In this document: positions 36,101 through 43,066 of the stretch, piece by piece
Layout of the letters: each line of letters begins with the position of its first letter
How positions within the stretch are numbered: position 1 is the first letter of the stretch
DNA from: Ponticoccus alexandrii
GTDB lineage: Bacteria; Pseudomonadota; Alphaproteobacteria; Rhodobacterales; Rhodobacteraceae
Assembly (NCBI RefSeq): GCF_016806125.1
Contig: NZ_CP047166.1
Location: 3,844,001 to 3,908,000 of the forward strand
Direction: 5' to 3'
Length of the DNA: 64,000 bases
Program-made: the position numbers and the translations under genes
Notes under the pieces: model-generated
What the model was told of the DNA's origin: nothing
The model's input: the letters and a program-made list of their open reading frames with translations, nothing else
Database searches by the model: none

Positions 36101-36617
36101 GCCGCTGCCGCAGCGCCGCCCGCTGACGCGCGGCGACCGGCTGGCGATCCAGTGGCAGCAAGCCCGCGCCAGGGGGCCGCTTTATCCCTTTGTCTGGGCG
36201 AAGAACCGCATCGCCTGGGAAATCGCGAAACGCCGTCAGACAGAGCCCACCAGCGCGGTTCACGGCTTCCACAACGCCGAGATCGAGGCCGCCTTCTACC
36301 GCGCAATCGCCGCCTATACCGTCGCCCCGTGGAGCGGTCGTCTGGTGCTGTACCGCCCGCCGCTGAAAGGCAAGTGGACGGTCGGCGGTGGCCGCCTGGT
36401 CAATTCCGAACGGACCTACGTGACCCATGACAACGACTGGGGGCTGGTGGCCCCGCAGGTCGAGGTGCACGAGGTGCCGGGCGATCACGACAGCATGGTG
36501 CTGGAGCCCAACGTGCGCGTTCTGGCCGCCCTGATGGGCCGTGCCATCGAAGAGGCAGAGGCCTTCTCTGGCGGTCGCGGCGAAGTGGTGCATTTCCGGG
36601 GAAGGGCAGCGGAATGA
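30126..36617 (+). CDS. Type I polyketide synthase, KS-AT-KR-DH-ACP-TE
   Basis: A 2163-residue single-module PKS. KS: about residues 10-435, catalytic Cys183 (TACSTSL), His319 (ECHGTGT) and His359 (TNIGHLDTAAG). AT: about 530-850, Ser646 in TGHSMGE; a later AAHS segment leaves malonyl specificity likely but unproven. KR: Rossmann motif LLTGGFGGVGLTLARA near 1190, with Ser1339, Tyr1352 and Asn1356 intact. DH: His1437 in EHRTRDGDALLPG, one residue longer than the usual HxxxGxxxxP, and Asp1605 in HPALLDIATG. ACP: Ser1820 in DLGGHSL. TE: Ser1964 in GGFSGGG and His2121 in PGDHDSM. There is no ER or methyltransferase. One extension, ketoreduction and dehydration followed by TE release would give an alpha,beta-unsaturated product. 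The KR lying before the DH is atypical. An interspersed repeat is embedded in frame in the AT (31874-31896). Confidence 0.95.
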   Translation: MVGAADIGENDIAIVGMAAHLPGAGDIGAYWRNLRDGVSSIRRLTEAELREAGEDPGLMRHRDYVPFAAPLDGFEMFDAEFFGFSPKEAAIMDPQHRQFLETAWEALETAGHVPENFPGQVGVFAGCGMGSYFYFNVCSNPDLVENTGMFLLRHTGNDKDFMTTRLSHVLNLHGPSINLQTACSTSLVATHYAAQALLNGECDMAIAGGVTIELPQGRGYLYKENEILSPDGQCHAFDHRAQGTVFGSGAGVVVLRRLADAVADGDHIWAVIKGSAVNNDGAQKAGYLAPSVEGQADAVAEAQGMAGVTADTVDYVECHGTGTYLGDPIEVAALTQAFAKTSEAVGHCRIGSVKTNIGHLDTAAGVASLIKASLALHHRQMPPSLGFEAPNPAIDFETSPFRVNDRLTAWERGSHPRRAGVNSLGVGGTNAHVVLEEAPERGDAAESDWPFQILTVSGRSKAALDANAARLAEHLRAHPEQSLADVAWTLKEGRRAFEKRRIVVAETHEQAARLLEGAEPRRMHDHSALDRPEMVFMFPGGGAQYAGMARDLYETEPVFAEWMDRGLAHLETLTEAPGATGEMSISAEKKPGVRELWLPERGAEAAADKALLKPSLQLPLIMITEVALARLWMSWGLEPVALTGHSMGENTAACIAGVMSFEDCIGLVHLRGTLFDEVPAGGMLSVALPEEALRPLLGEALDLGAVNAPDLSVASGPQADLDALEKRLKAQEVECRRIGIDIAAHSRMLAPILDRFRAYLRSIPLHAPRIPLTSNLHGRAMTADEAQSPNYWVDHLRGTVLFADCVAALAGENRVFLEVGPGKALTSLARQHGETNANAVLSSLRHPDEAVADDVHMFEVLGRLWALGVDIDWAQVWGEAPRHRVPLPTYAFQRSPYFIAPGKAATGAAPQYLMRSDEIGGWGWAPVWRPRGAPVEVDVVDGLQEAAPQVWLVFMDDAGIGARLVERLRGAGQAVIDVRAGDAFARTAEHSYLLAPERGREGYDLLMQDLSQRGLVPTRIAHLWLLTADESHRPGSSFLHRVQEQGFYALLFLAQALEAESIPRPLHISVVTNGAARLRDEALPYPSKATLAGPARVIPRELPGVTVGTLDLTLPVTAEASFLGAARARAAQAQAMDALAMDALAGRVLEELLSEPGNRIAALRGDRRFECAMKPRALPETAELPEGGTVLLTGGFGGVGLTLARAMARRGTNLVLLARRALPDRADWADYLARHAPQDSTARRIRAVEALEAEGAEVLTLAADVCNTGQMQAARAEAEARFDRITGVIHGAGIIDDAPLLAKTPASIEDVFTPKIHGTLVLEEVFPDGDLDWMALFASSSTVTAPVGQVDYVAANEFLNAYAQGRQGKTRVTAINWGIWAEVGMAAEAVAARNGDIAPAPVQEVALPLLDTASFDDHGNRVFDTTLGQDDWIIDEHRTRDGDALLPGTGYLTLAAHALSAHHEDGPFEIRDLAFLRPLRVAEGGARQMRTRLVRSDSGYRFEVLADATLNGRKGRAPTAEASLSLLPMHHPAPLDLSEIRNRCNARVEGNGAKLSAAQEVLLDFGPRWRVLDRTALGKGEGIADLSLPAEAAGDNCLLHPALLDIATGWAMELIDGWQPTHLWAPVRYASVRVHAPLGDSIVSWVRNAARNRADAETASFDVTLCAPDGAVLVEVKGFTIRKLASTDILRATPALTAAEIEVDGSDATQPLSPAEERLAHNLSQGIRPEEGPEAFARALALGLPQVVVSSMDLDALTQQAGATSAERGPVQTFDRPQLDSDFVAPEGEIEIRLAGFWQELLGVANVGAEDSFFDLGGHSLIAVRLFAMVKKAFNVDFPISILFEAPTIRACAARIEAQTGPLNQPGEAPKAPERRFTHLVPMHDGDGGARQPFFLIAGMFGNVLNLRHLAHLLGADRPFYGVQARGLYGGEAPHETIEEAARDYIAEMRQVQAQGPYMLGGFSGGGISAYEVARQLEAAGEEVSLVVMLDTPLPQRRPLTRGDRLAIQWQQARARGPLYPFVWAKNRIAWEIAKRRQTEPTSAVHGFHNAEIEAAFYRAIAAYTVAPWSGRLVLYRPPLKGKWTVGGGRLVNSERTYVTHDNDWGLVAPQVEVHEVPGDHDSMVLEPNVRVLAALMGRAIEEAEAFSGGRGEVVHFRGRAAE
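31874..31896 (+). repeat. Interspersed repeat, copy 8, in frame inside the PKS
   Basis: GAGTATTTCCGCAGAGAAGA plus AGC matches the intergenic repeat (copies 3 and 7) except in the three or four bases after ATTT. It encodes MSISAEKK (about residues 583-590) in the AT domain, between the FPGGGAQYAGM region and the LLKPSLQLPL segment, where related AT domains have a short variable loop. Confidence 0.7.
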
Positions 36618-37621
36618 CAGCGGCGCCTCGTATACTTGTTGTATCCCTGAACTTCCGCACCCCCGGGATGACCCTGCGCTCGGCAGCCTCGGCGCTGCGC
36701 GCGATGGAGGGGCTGAACGCCGAACTTGTGATCGTGGACAACGACTCGGGCGACGGCTCTTTCGAGACGATGCAGGCCGATGTCGCGGCGCAGGGCTGGC
36801 CGGTGCGTGTCATCGCCTCTGGCCACAACGGCGGCTTCGGCGCGGGCAACAACGTCGCCATCCGCGCGGGCATGTCGGACGGCAGGGCGCCGGACTATGT
36901 ATACATCCTGAATTCAGACGCCTTCCCGCGCCCCGACGCGCTGCGCCTGCTGGTCGATCACCTCGAAACCCACCCGCAGGCCGGGATCGCGGGCAGCTAT
37001 ATCGAAGGCGAGGACGGCGTGCCCCATGTCACCGCCTTCCGCTTCCCCTCGGTCTGGTCCGAACTCGAAGGCGCCGCGCGCTTCGGCCCGATCTCGCGGC
37101 TGCTGGCCAGGCACCGCGTGCCGCTGGAGATCCCCGAGACCACGCAGCGGGTCGACTGGCTGGCCGGCGCCTCCATGCTGATGCGGCACGAGATGCTGGA
37201 GCGCATCGGCCTCTTCGACGAGACCTTCTTTCTGTATTTCGAGGAAACCGACCTGTGCCGCCGGGCCGCGGCCGCGGGCTATGAAACGCATTATCTGCGC
37301 GACAGCGTGGTGGCGCATATCGGCTCTGTCTCGACCGGCATGAAGACCTGGTCGCGCATCCCCGGTTTCTGGCTGGACAGCCGCTGGCATTACTTTTCAA
37401 AGGCTTACGGAAAAGGCGGCGCCGTTCTGGCAACCCTTGCCCATGTCACCGGCGGCGGGCTCTGGCGCCTGCGCAGGCTGGTGCAGAACAAGCCGCCCGC
37501 CGACCCCCCGCGCTTTTTGCGCGACATGATTGCACATGACATGCATGCAATGCTCCGGCCCCTGCCGGGAAAGCCGCAGGCGGTCCGGGCGGCGACGCGC
37601 CGGGCCGCGGGCAAGGTCTGA
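36614..37621 (+). CDS. Glycosyltransferase family 2 (rhamnosyltransferase WbbL-like), in the PKS/NRPS operon
   Basis: A 335-residue GT-A enzyme. RILVVSLNFRTPGMTLRSAA opens the domain, ELVIVDNDSGDGSF and NGGFGAGNNVAIRAGM are characteristic of the WbbL-like branch, LNSDAFPRPDAL supplies the Asp-containing metal site, and WLAGASMLMRHEMLERIGLFDETFFLYFEETDLCRRA is the conserved acceptor-side block with acidic residues. It overlaps the PKS stop by 4 bp and ends 12 bp before the NRPS-like gene. It is therefore an integral part of the hybrid operon, suggesting a glycosylated product or a link to the polysaccharide pathway. The donor sugar is not predictable. Confidence 0.92.
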   Translation: MTAAPRILVVSLNFRTPGMTLRSAASALRAMEGLNAELVIVDNDSGDGSFETMQADVAAQGWPVRVIASGHNGGFGAGNNVAIRAGMSDGRAPDYVYILNSDAFPRPDALRLLVDHLETHPQAGIAGSYIEGEDGVPHVTAFRFPSVWSELEGAARFGPISRLLARHRVPLEIPETTQRVDWLAGASMLMRHEMLERIGLFDETFFLYFEETDLCRRAAAAGYETHYLRDSVVAHIGSVSTGMKTWSRIPGFWLDSRWHYFSKAYGKGGAVLATLAHVTGGGLWRLRRLVQNKPPADPPRFLRDMIAHDMHAMLRPLPGKPQAVRAATRRAAGKV

Positions 37622-37633
37622 AGGATTAACGAC

Positions 37634-40600
37634 ATGGCATTTTCCTCGATCCTCATCGGCGACCAGTCCCTGCTGGTGCAATGCGCGGAACAGCTGCTGG
37701 CCCGGGGCAACGCGGTCTCTGCGGTTGTCACCCGCAACACCGACGTCGCGGGCTGGGCGCAGGCCCGGGGCCTGCGGGTCGAGGCACCGGGCGCCGACCT
37801 TGGGGCGCGGCTTGCGGGCCTGTCCTGCGACTGGCTGCTGTCGATCGCGAACCTGTCCATCATCCCCCGGGACGTGCTGGCCCTGCCCGCGAAGGGCGCG
37901 GTGAACTTCCACGACGGCCCGCTGCCGCGCCACGCCGGGCTGAACGCCCCGGTCTGGGCGCTGATCGAGGGCGAGACCCAGCACGGCATCACCTGGCACC
38001 TGATCGAGGGCGGCGTGGACGAGGGTGATATCCTCGTGTCGCGCGCCTTCGACATTGCCGCCAACGACACCGCGCTGACCCTCAACACAAAGGCTTACGA
38101 GGCGGCCATCGCCTCTTTCCCGGCGCTGCTGGACCAGTTGGAAGGCACGCTGCGCCCGGTGCCGCAGGATCTTTCCGCGCGCAGCTATCACGCGCTGACC
38201 GACCGGCCCGCGCAGCAAGGCGTTCTGGACCTCACCCGACCGGCGGCGGATCTGGCGCGGCTGCTGCGCGCGCTGGATCACGGCCCCTACTGGAACCCGC
38301 TGGCGCGAGCGAAGCTGCGGACGGCGGGCGGCCTCTGGCTGGTCACGGGGGCCACGGAAACCGCCAGCCAGGCCGCGCCCGGCACCGTTCTGGAGACCTC
38401 CGAGACCGCGCTGACCGTTGCCTGCGGGGGCGGCGCGCTGCGGCTGTCGCTGGCGCGGATCTGCGGCACGCCGGTCAGCGCCACCCAGGTCGCTGCGACC
38501 GGGGATGTCCTGCCCACCGGCCCGCTGCTGCCCGAGGCCGAGATCGCCGCGATTGCCCGCCGTGAGGCCACGCTGCGGCGCGCCTTCGCCACATTCGACG
38601 CGGCCATGTTGCCGGGCCTGCGCGGCACGGGCAGCGGAATCGAAACGCGCCCGCTGAGCCTGTCCGAGGGCTGCGACCGTGACGCGCTGACCGCGCTTTG
38701 GGCGCGGCGGATCACCGGCCAGTCCGCGCCGGACCTCGCCTTTGCCGACGATACCGTCAGCCGTGCCGCGCAAAGCGACCTCTGCCTGCCATGGACGCCG
38801 CGCCGCGCCAGCGAAAGCGGCCTGTCCGACAGCGCGGGGCCGGTCTTTGCCGATCTGTTCGCCCGCGACCCCGACCTCGATTGGCCCGGAACCCCGGCGC
38901 TTGGCGTCGCAGAGGCGGCCCATGTGCCCGGCACCGCGCTGACGGTTCAGCGCACCGGCGCCCTGTCCTATGACACCGCCCGCATCGACCCGGCGCAGGC
39001 AGAGCTTCTGGCCGCCCGGCTGGAGCTTTGGGCCACAGAGCCCGACACCCCCCTGCCCAAGGCGGAACGGGCGCAGGTCCTCGACCTGTGGAACGCCACC
39101 GACACCGACCACGATCGCGGGCTGACCATGCAGGCGGCCTTCGAGGCGCAGGTGGCCAGGAGCCCCGACGCCGTGGCGCTGGTCTTCGAGGACCAGCGCG
39201 TGACCTACGCCGACCTCAACGCCCGCGCCAACCGCGCCGCGCATCTGCTGCGCGAGATGGGGGTCGGGGCCGAGACCGTTGTGGGCCTGTGCTGCCGCCG
39301 CTCCGTCGACCTGATGGTCGGCGCGCTTGCGATCCTGAAGGCGGGCGGGGCCTATCTGCCGATGGATCCCTCTTACCCCGCCGACCGGCTGAAGCACTTC
39401 GTCGAGGACAGCGGCGCCACCGTCCTCGTCACGCAGGCGGCGGTCGAGCCGCAACTGCCCGAGCACCGCGCCGAGGTTCTGGTGCTGGACGCAGAGCCGC
39501 GCCTTGCCACCGCGCCGGTTGGCAACCCCGACCCCGCCAGCGGGCCGGAAAACCTTGCATACATGATCTATACAAGCGGATCGACCGGCAAGCCCAAGGG
39601 CGTGATGATCGAACACCGCAACGTGCTGAACTTCTACACCGGCATGGACGCGCATATCCCGGCGCAGGGGACATGGCTGGCGGTGACCTCCCTCAGCTTC
39701 GACATCTCGGTGCTGGAACTATTTTGGACCACCGCGCGGGGCCTGACCGTCGTGCTGACCGGGGACGAGGACCGCGGGCTGATCTCCAAGGGGCCGATGC
39801 CCACCGGCGGCGCGGGCATGGAATACAGCCTGTATTACTGGGGCAACGACGACGGCGCAGGCCGGGACAAGTACCGCCTGCTGCTGGAGGGCGCGCAATT
39901 CGCCGACGAAAACGGCTTCGTCGCGGTCTGGACGCCCGAGCGGCACTTTCACGCCTTTGGCGGTCCCTATCCGAACCCCTCTGTCACCGGCGCCGCCGTC
40001 GCGGGTGTGACCAAACGGATCGGCGTGCGCGGCGGCTCCGTCGTGGCCCCGCTGCACCATCCGGCGCGGATCGCCGAGGAATGGGCGGTGATCGACAACC
40101 TGACCGGCGGGCGCGCGGGCATGGCCATCGCCAGCGGCTGGCAGCCGGACGATTTCGTGCTGCGCCCCGAGAACACGCCACCCGCCAACAAGCCCGCGAT
40201 GATGGAAAGCATCGAGACGGTGCGCAAGCTGTGGCGCGGCGAGGCGGTGGGCTTTCCCCGCAAGGACGGCACGCTGCACGAGGTGGTGACGCAGCCGCGC
40301 CCCGTCTCGAAGGAACTGCCGGTCTGGGTCACGACCGCCGGCAACCCCGAGACATGGCGCGAAGCCGGGCGCGCGGGCTGCAACGTGCTGACGCACCTCC
40401 TGGGCCAGTCGGTCGACGAGGTCGGCGGCAAGATCGCGCTGTACCACGAGGCTTTGCGCGAGGCGGGGCACGATCCGGCGCAGTTCAGCGTCACGCTGAT
40501 GCTGCACACCTTCCTGTCGGACAGCCGCGACCACGCGCGAGAGATCGCCCGCGAGCCGATGAAGGACTACCTGCGCTCTGCCGCCGGTCTGATCAAGCAA

Positions 40601-42139
40601 TACGCCTGGGCCTTTCCCGCCTTCAAGCGGCCCGAGGGGGTGTCGAACGCCTTCGACCTGCAACTCGACGGGCTGGAACCCGAGGAACTGGACGCCATCC
40701 TCGACTTTGCCTTCGAACGGTATTTCACCGACAGCGGGCTGTTCGGCACGGTCGAGGATGCGCTGGCGCGGACCGACGACCTGAAGCGCATCGGCGTGAC
40801 GGAAATCGCCTGCCTGATCGACTACGGCATCGACCGCGAAACGGTGCTGGAGGGGCTGAAGCCGCTGGCGCAGGTGGTCAAGGCCGCCAAGGCCGCGCCT
40901 GAGCTTGCGGCGGATGACTTCTCTATCGCCGCGCAGATCGTGCGGCACGGCGTGACCCATCTGCAATGCACCCCCTCGATGGCGCGGATGATCGCCATGA
41001 ACGACGAGGCGCGCTTTGCCCTGCGCGGTGTGCAACATGTATACCTCGGCGGCGAACCCCTGCCCGGGGCGCTGGTGGACGAATTCCGCGCGATGACCGG
41101 CGCCACCCTGACCAATATGTACGGCCCGACCGAAACCACGATCTGGTCCTCGGTCGAACCGGCCACAGGCGGCGAGGCGGTGGTCAATATCGGCCAGCCG
41201 CTTGCGAACCAAAGGCTTTACGTGCTGGACCCCGACCGCCAGCCGGTCGGGGTCGGCATGGAGGGCGAGCTTTGGATCGGCGGCGAGGGCGTCACTCGCG
41301 GTTACTGGAACCGTCCCGACCTGACCGCCGACCGCTTCACCGACAACCCGTTCCACGCCGGGCGGATGTACGGGACGGGCGATCTGGTCCGCCGCCGCGC
41401 CGATGGCCGCATCGACTTTGTCGGGCGGGTCGACGGCCAGATCAAGCTGCGCGGTCACCGGATCGAACTGGGCGAGATCGAGGCCGCGCTGGAGGCGGTG
41501 CCGGGTGTGACCCAGGCCGTGGTGGTCCCGCGCGAGGATCAGCCGGGCGACCTGCGGCTGGTCGGCTATTATACAGGCGGTATGCAGGATGAACCGACGC
41601 TGCGCGCCACCCTGTCCGAAACGCTGCCGGCCATCATGGTGCCCGCCCGCTTCGTCGCGCTGGACGCCTTTCCGCTGACCCCGAACAAGAAAGTGGACCG
41701 CAAGGCCCTGCCCGCCCCCGCCGCACGCAGGGTCGAGGCCCCGGCGCCCCGGCGCGAAGCGGCGGCCACCGCCGCCCCCGCCCGGCCCGGAAAACCCCCG
41801 AAATCCGTCGAACAGGCGGTGGCGCGGATCTGGACCTCTGTCCTGGGCGTTTCGGAGATCGGGCCGCGCGACAGTTTCTTCGACCTCGGCGGGCATTCCC
41901 TGCTGGCGGTGCAGGCGCATCGCGCCCTGCGTGACGAGTTGGGCGCGAAGCAGATGTCGATTACCGACATCTTCCGCTTCCCGGTTCTTGAGGACCTTGC
42001 CGAGCGGGTCTCGCAACTGGTCGACGGCCTGCCTGCCCCGCACCCCGCACAGGCCCCTGCCGCAGCCCCCGAGCGCGCGCAGTCGCGCAGCGATGCCATG
42101 GCGCGGCGCCGCGCGATGCGGGCCCGCCGCCGGGCATGA
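37634..42139 (+). CDS. NRPS-like protein: formyltransferase - adenylation with inserted luciferase-like monooxygenase - PCP
   Basis: A 1501-residue multidomain protein. Residues 1-200 form a formyltransferase fold with the catalytic set Asn91, His93 (VNFHDGPLPRHAG) and Asp129 (GGVDEGDIL), followed by an Fmt C-terminal-like domain to about 330. Residues 330-490 resemble only the end of a condensation domain and linker; no HHxxxDG motif exists. The A domain starts near 500 (LTYAD-type VTYADLNARANR), with YTSGSTGKPKGV near 643 and FDISVLELF. It is interrupted at about 725-1085 by a luciferase-like FMN monooxygenase of the MupA/Atu3671 type (GRAGMAIASGWQPDDFVLRP). It resumes with CTPSMARM, YGPTETTIW and PNKKVDRKAL. 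PCP Ser1422 lies in DLGGHSL. By eye the specificity residues read D-I-L-Q-Y-G-M-I-W-K, close to the glycine code. There is no TE. The tail is Arg/Ala rich. Confidence 0.93.
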   Translation: MAFSSILIGDQSLLVQCAEQLLARGNAVSAVVTRNTDVAGWAQARGLRVEAPGADLGARLAGLSCDWLLSIANLSIIPRDVLALPAKGAVNFHDGPLPRHAGLNAPVWALIEGETQHGITWHLIEGGVDEGDILVSRAFDIAANDTALTLNTKAYEAAIASFPALLDQLEGTLRPVPQDLSARSYHALTDRPAQQGVLDLTRPAADLARLLRALDHGPYWNPLARAKLRTAGGLWLVTGATETASQAAPGTVLETSETALTVACGGGALRLSLARICGTPVSATQVAATGDVLPTGPLLPEAEIAAIARREATLRRAFATFDAAMLPGLRGTGSGIETRPLSLSEGCDRDALTALWARRITGQSAPDLAFADDTVSRAAQSDLCLPWTPRRASESGLSDSAGPVFADLFARDPDLDWPGTPALGVAEAAHVPGTALTVQRTGALSYDTARIDPAQAELLAARLELWATEPDTPLPKAERAQVLDLWNATDTDHDRGLTMQAAFEAQVARSPDAVALVFEDQRVTYADLNARANRAAHLLREMGVGAETVVGLCCRRSVDLMVGALAILKAGGAYLPMDPSYPADRLKHFVEDSGATVLVTQAAVEPQLPEHRAEVLVLDAEPRLATAPVGNPDPASGPENLAYMIYTSGSTGKPKGVMIEHRNVLNFYTGMDAHIPAQGTWLAVTSLSFDISVLELFWTTARGLTVVLTGDEDRGLISKGPMPTGGAGMEYSLYYWGNDDGAGRDKYRLLLEGAQFADENGFVAVWTPERHFHAFGGPYPNPSVTGAAVAGVTKRIGVRGGSVVAPLHHPARIAEEWAVIDNLTGGRAGMAIASGWQPDDFVLRPENTPPANKPAMMESIETVRKLWRGEAVGFPRKDGTLHEVVTQPRPVSKELPVWVTTAGNPETWREAGRAGCNVLTHLLGQSVDEVGGKIALYHEALREAGHDPAQFSVTLMLHTFLSDSRDHAREIAREPMKDYLRSAAGLIKQYAWAFPAFKRPEGVSNAFDLQLDGLEPEELDAILDFAFERYFTDSGLFGTVEDALARTDDLKRIGVTEIACLIDYGIDRETVLEGLKPLAQVVKAAKAAPELAADDFSIAAQIVRHGVTHLQCTPSMARMIAMNDEARFALRGVQHVYLGGEPLPGALVDEFRAMTGATLTNMYGPTETTIWSSVEPATGGEAVVNIGQPLANQRLYVLDPDRQPVGVGMEGELWIGGEGVTRGYWNRPDLTADRFTDNPFHAGRMYGTGDLVRRRADGRIDFVGRVDGQIKLRGHRIELGEIEAALEAVPGVTQAVVVPREDQPGDLRLVGYYTGGMQDEPTLRATLSETLPAIMVPARFVALDAFPLTPNKKVDRKALPAPAARRVEAPAPRREAAATAAPARPGKPPKSVEQAVARIWTSVLGVSEIGPRDSFFDLGGHSLLAVQAHRALRDELGAKQMSITDIFRFPVLEDLAERVSQLVDGLPAPHPAQAPAAAPERAQSRSDAMARRRAMRARRRA

Positions 42140-42798
42140 GCCCTGCGTCCGACCTGCCGGACCTCATTCGGCGGGTCACTCGCTCCGGCCTGTTCTGGGG
42201 CCTCGCCCGGATCGGCGAGGACGGCAGGCTGTTTCCCGAGGAGGCCGCCCATGTCGCGCGCGCGGTCCCGGGGCGCCGCGCCGAGTTCCTTGCCGGCCGG
42301 ATCGCTGCCCGCCGGGCGCTGGCGCAGCTTGGGTACAAGACACCGCCGCTGCCCGCCGGACCCGACCGCACGCCGCTGTGGCCGGCCGGGATCACCGGCA
42401 GCATCAGCCACAGCGCCGGGACAGCCATCGCCGTGGTCGGCGACAGCGCCCGGCACCCGCTGCTGGGCGTCGATATAGAACCCGCCGAGCCGTTGCCCGT
42501 GGAACTGATCGCCGAAATCTGCCGCCCCGAAGAGATCGCGGACCTGCCTGCCTGGGACAGGCCCATGCTGGCGCGCAAGCTCTTTTCCGCGAAAGAGGCG
42601 CTTTACAAGGCGCAGTATCCGCGCAGCCGGACGGTCTTTGGCTTCCATGGCCTGACGGTCGATCTGCACAGCGGCGAAGCCCGCTTTCCGCCACACCCGG
42701 AGACGGCCAGATTCGCGCCCGATTCTCGGCAACCCCTGCGCCTTGCGCAGGCCGCCGGGCCGTGGCTGATCCTGTCTTTGGGCCACGCGCCCAGCTGA
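42136..42798 (+). CDS. 4'-phosphopantetheinyl transferase (Sfp/EntD type)
   Basis: A 220-residue enzyme that attaches the phosphopantetheine arm of CoA to the carrier-domain serines, here presumably Ser1820 of the PKS and Ser1422 of the NRPS-like protein. The diagnostic motifs are GSISHSAGTAIAV, LLGVDIEPAEP (Mg-binding Asp/Glu) and ARKLFSAKEALYKAQYP (Glu-x4-Lys). The N-terminal GRRAEFLAGRIAARRALAQLG is typical of EntD-like members. The start overlaps the NRPS-like stop by 4 bp, so the activating enzyme is translated together with its substrate. It is the last gene of the hybrid operon. Confidence 0.96.
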   Translation: MSPASDLPDLIRRVTRSGLFWGLARIGEDGRLFPEEAAHVARAVPGRRAEFLAGRIAARRALAQLGYKTPPLPAGPDRTPLWPAGITGSISHSAGTAIAVVGDSARHPLLGVDIEPAEPLPVELIAEICRPEEIADLPAWDRPMLARKLFSAKEALYKAQYPRSRTVFGFHGLTVDLHSGEARFPPHPETARFAPDSRQPLRLAQAAGPWLILSLGHAPS

Positions 42799-43066
42799 TT
42801 CCACGCCCATTCCGCCACCCGGGCGCCATATTTTGCGCTGATTTCGCGCAACTTTTTGAGTTTACGGCGAAAATGTGGCGCCGGTTCACGTGACGGACAC
42901 GCATTGTTTCCCCGGGATCTCCGGAAAATCCATGGCGAAATTGCGGCACTTCGCCTAGATTGTGGCCTGACGGTGGCGCGGATCGGACGCAATCCCGACG
43001 AGATCGGGACGCAACCGGGACGCGCTGTCTCCGCATTGGGGGCATCTTTGCGGGAGAGCGAGAAGA

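Noticed and set aside
33201-36593. Very long minus-strand open frame (1130 codons) opposite the PKS gene
   Set aside because: Antisense shadow of a GC-rich gene; composition is His/Arg/Gly/Gln rich with no motifs, while the plus strand shows complete PKS domains.
37634-38640. Separate methionyl-tRNA formyltransferase gene
   Set aside because: The formyltransferase fold is continuous in frame with the adenylation domain, without a stop or a new ribosome binding site, so it is a domain of the NRPS-like protein.
39719-42043. Long minus-strand open frame opposite the NRPS-like gene
   Set aside because: Shadow frame with low-complexity composition; the plus-strand frame carries all A-domain and PCP motifs.
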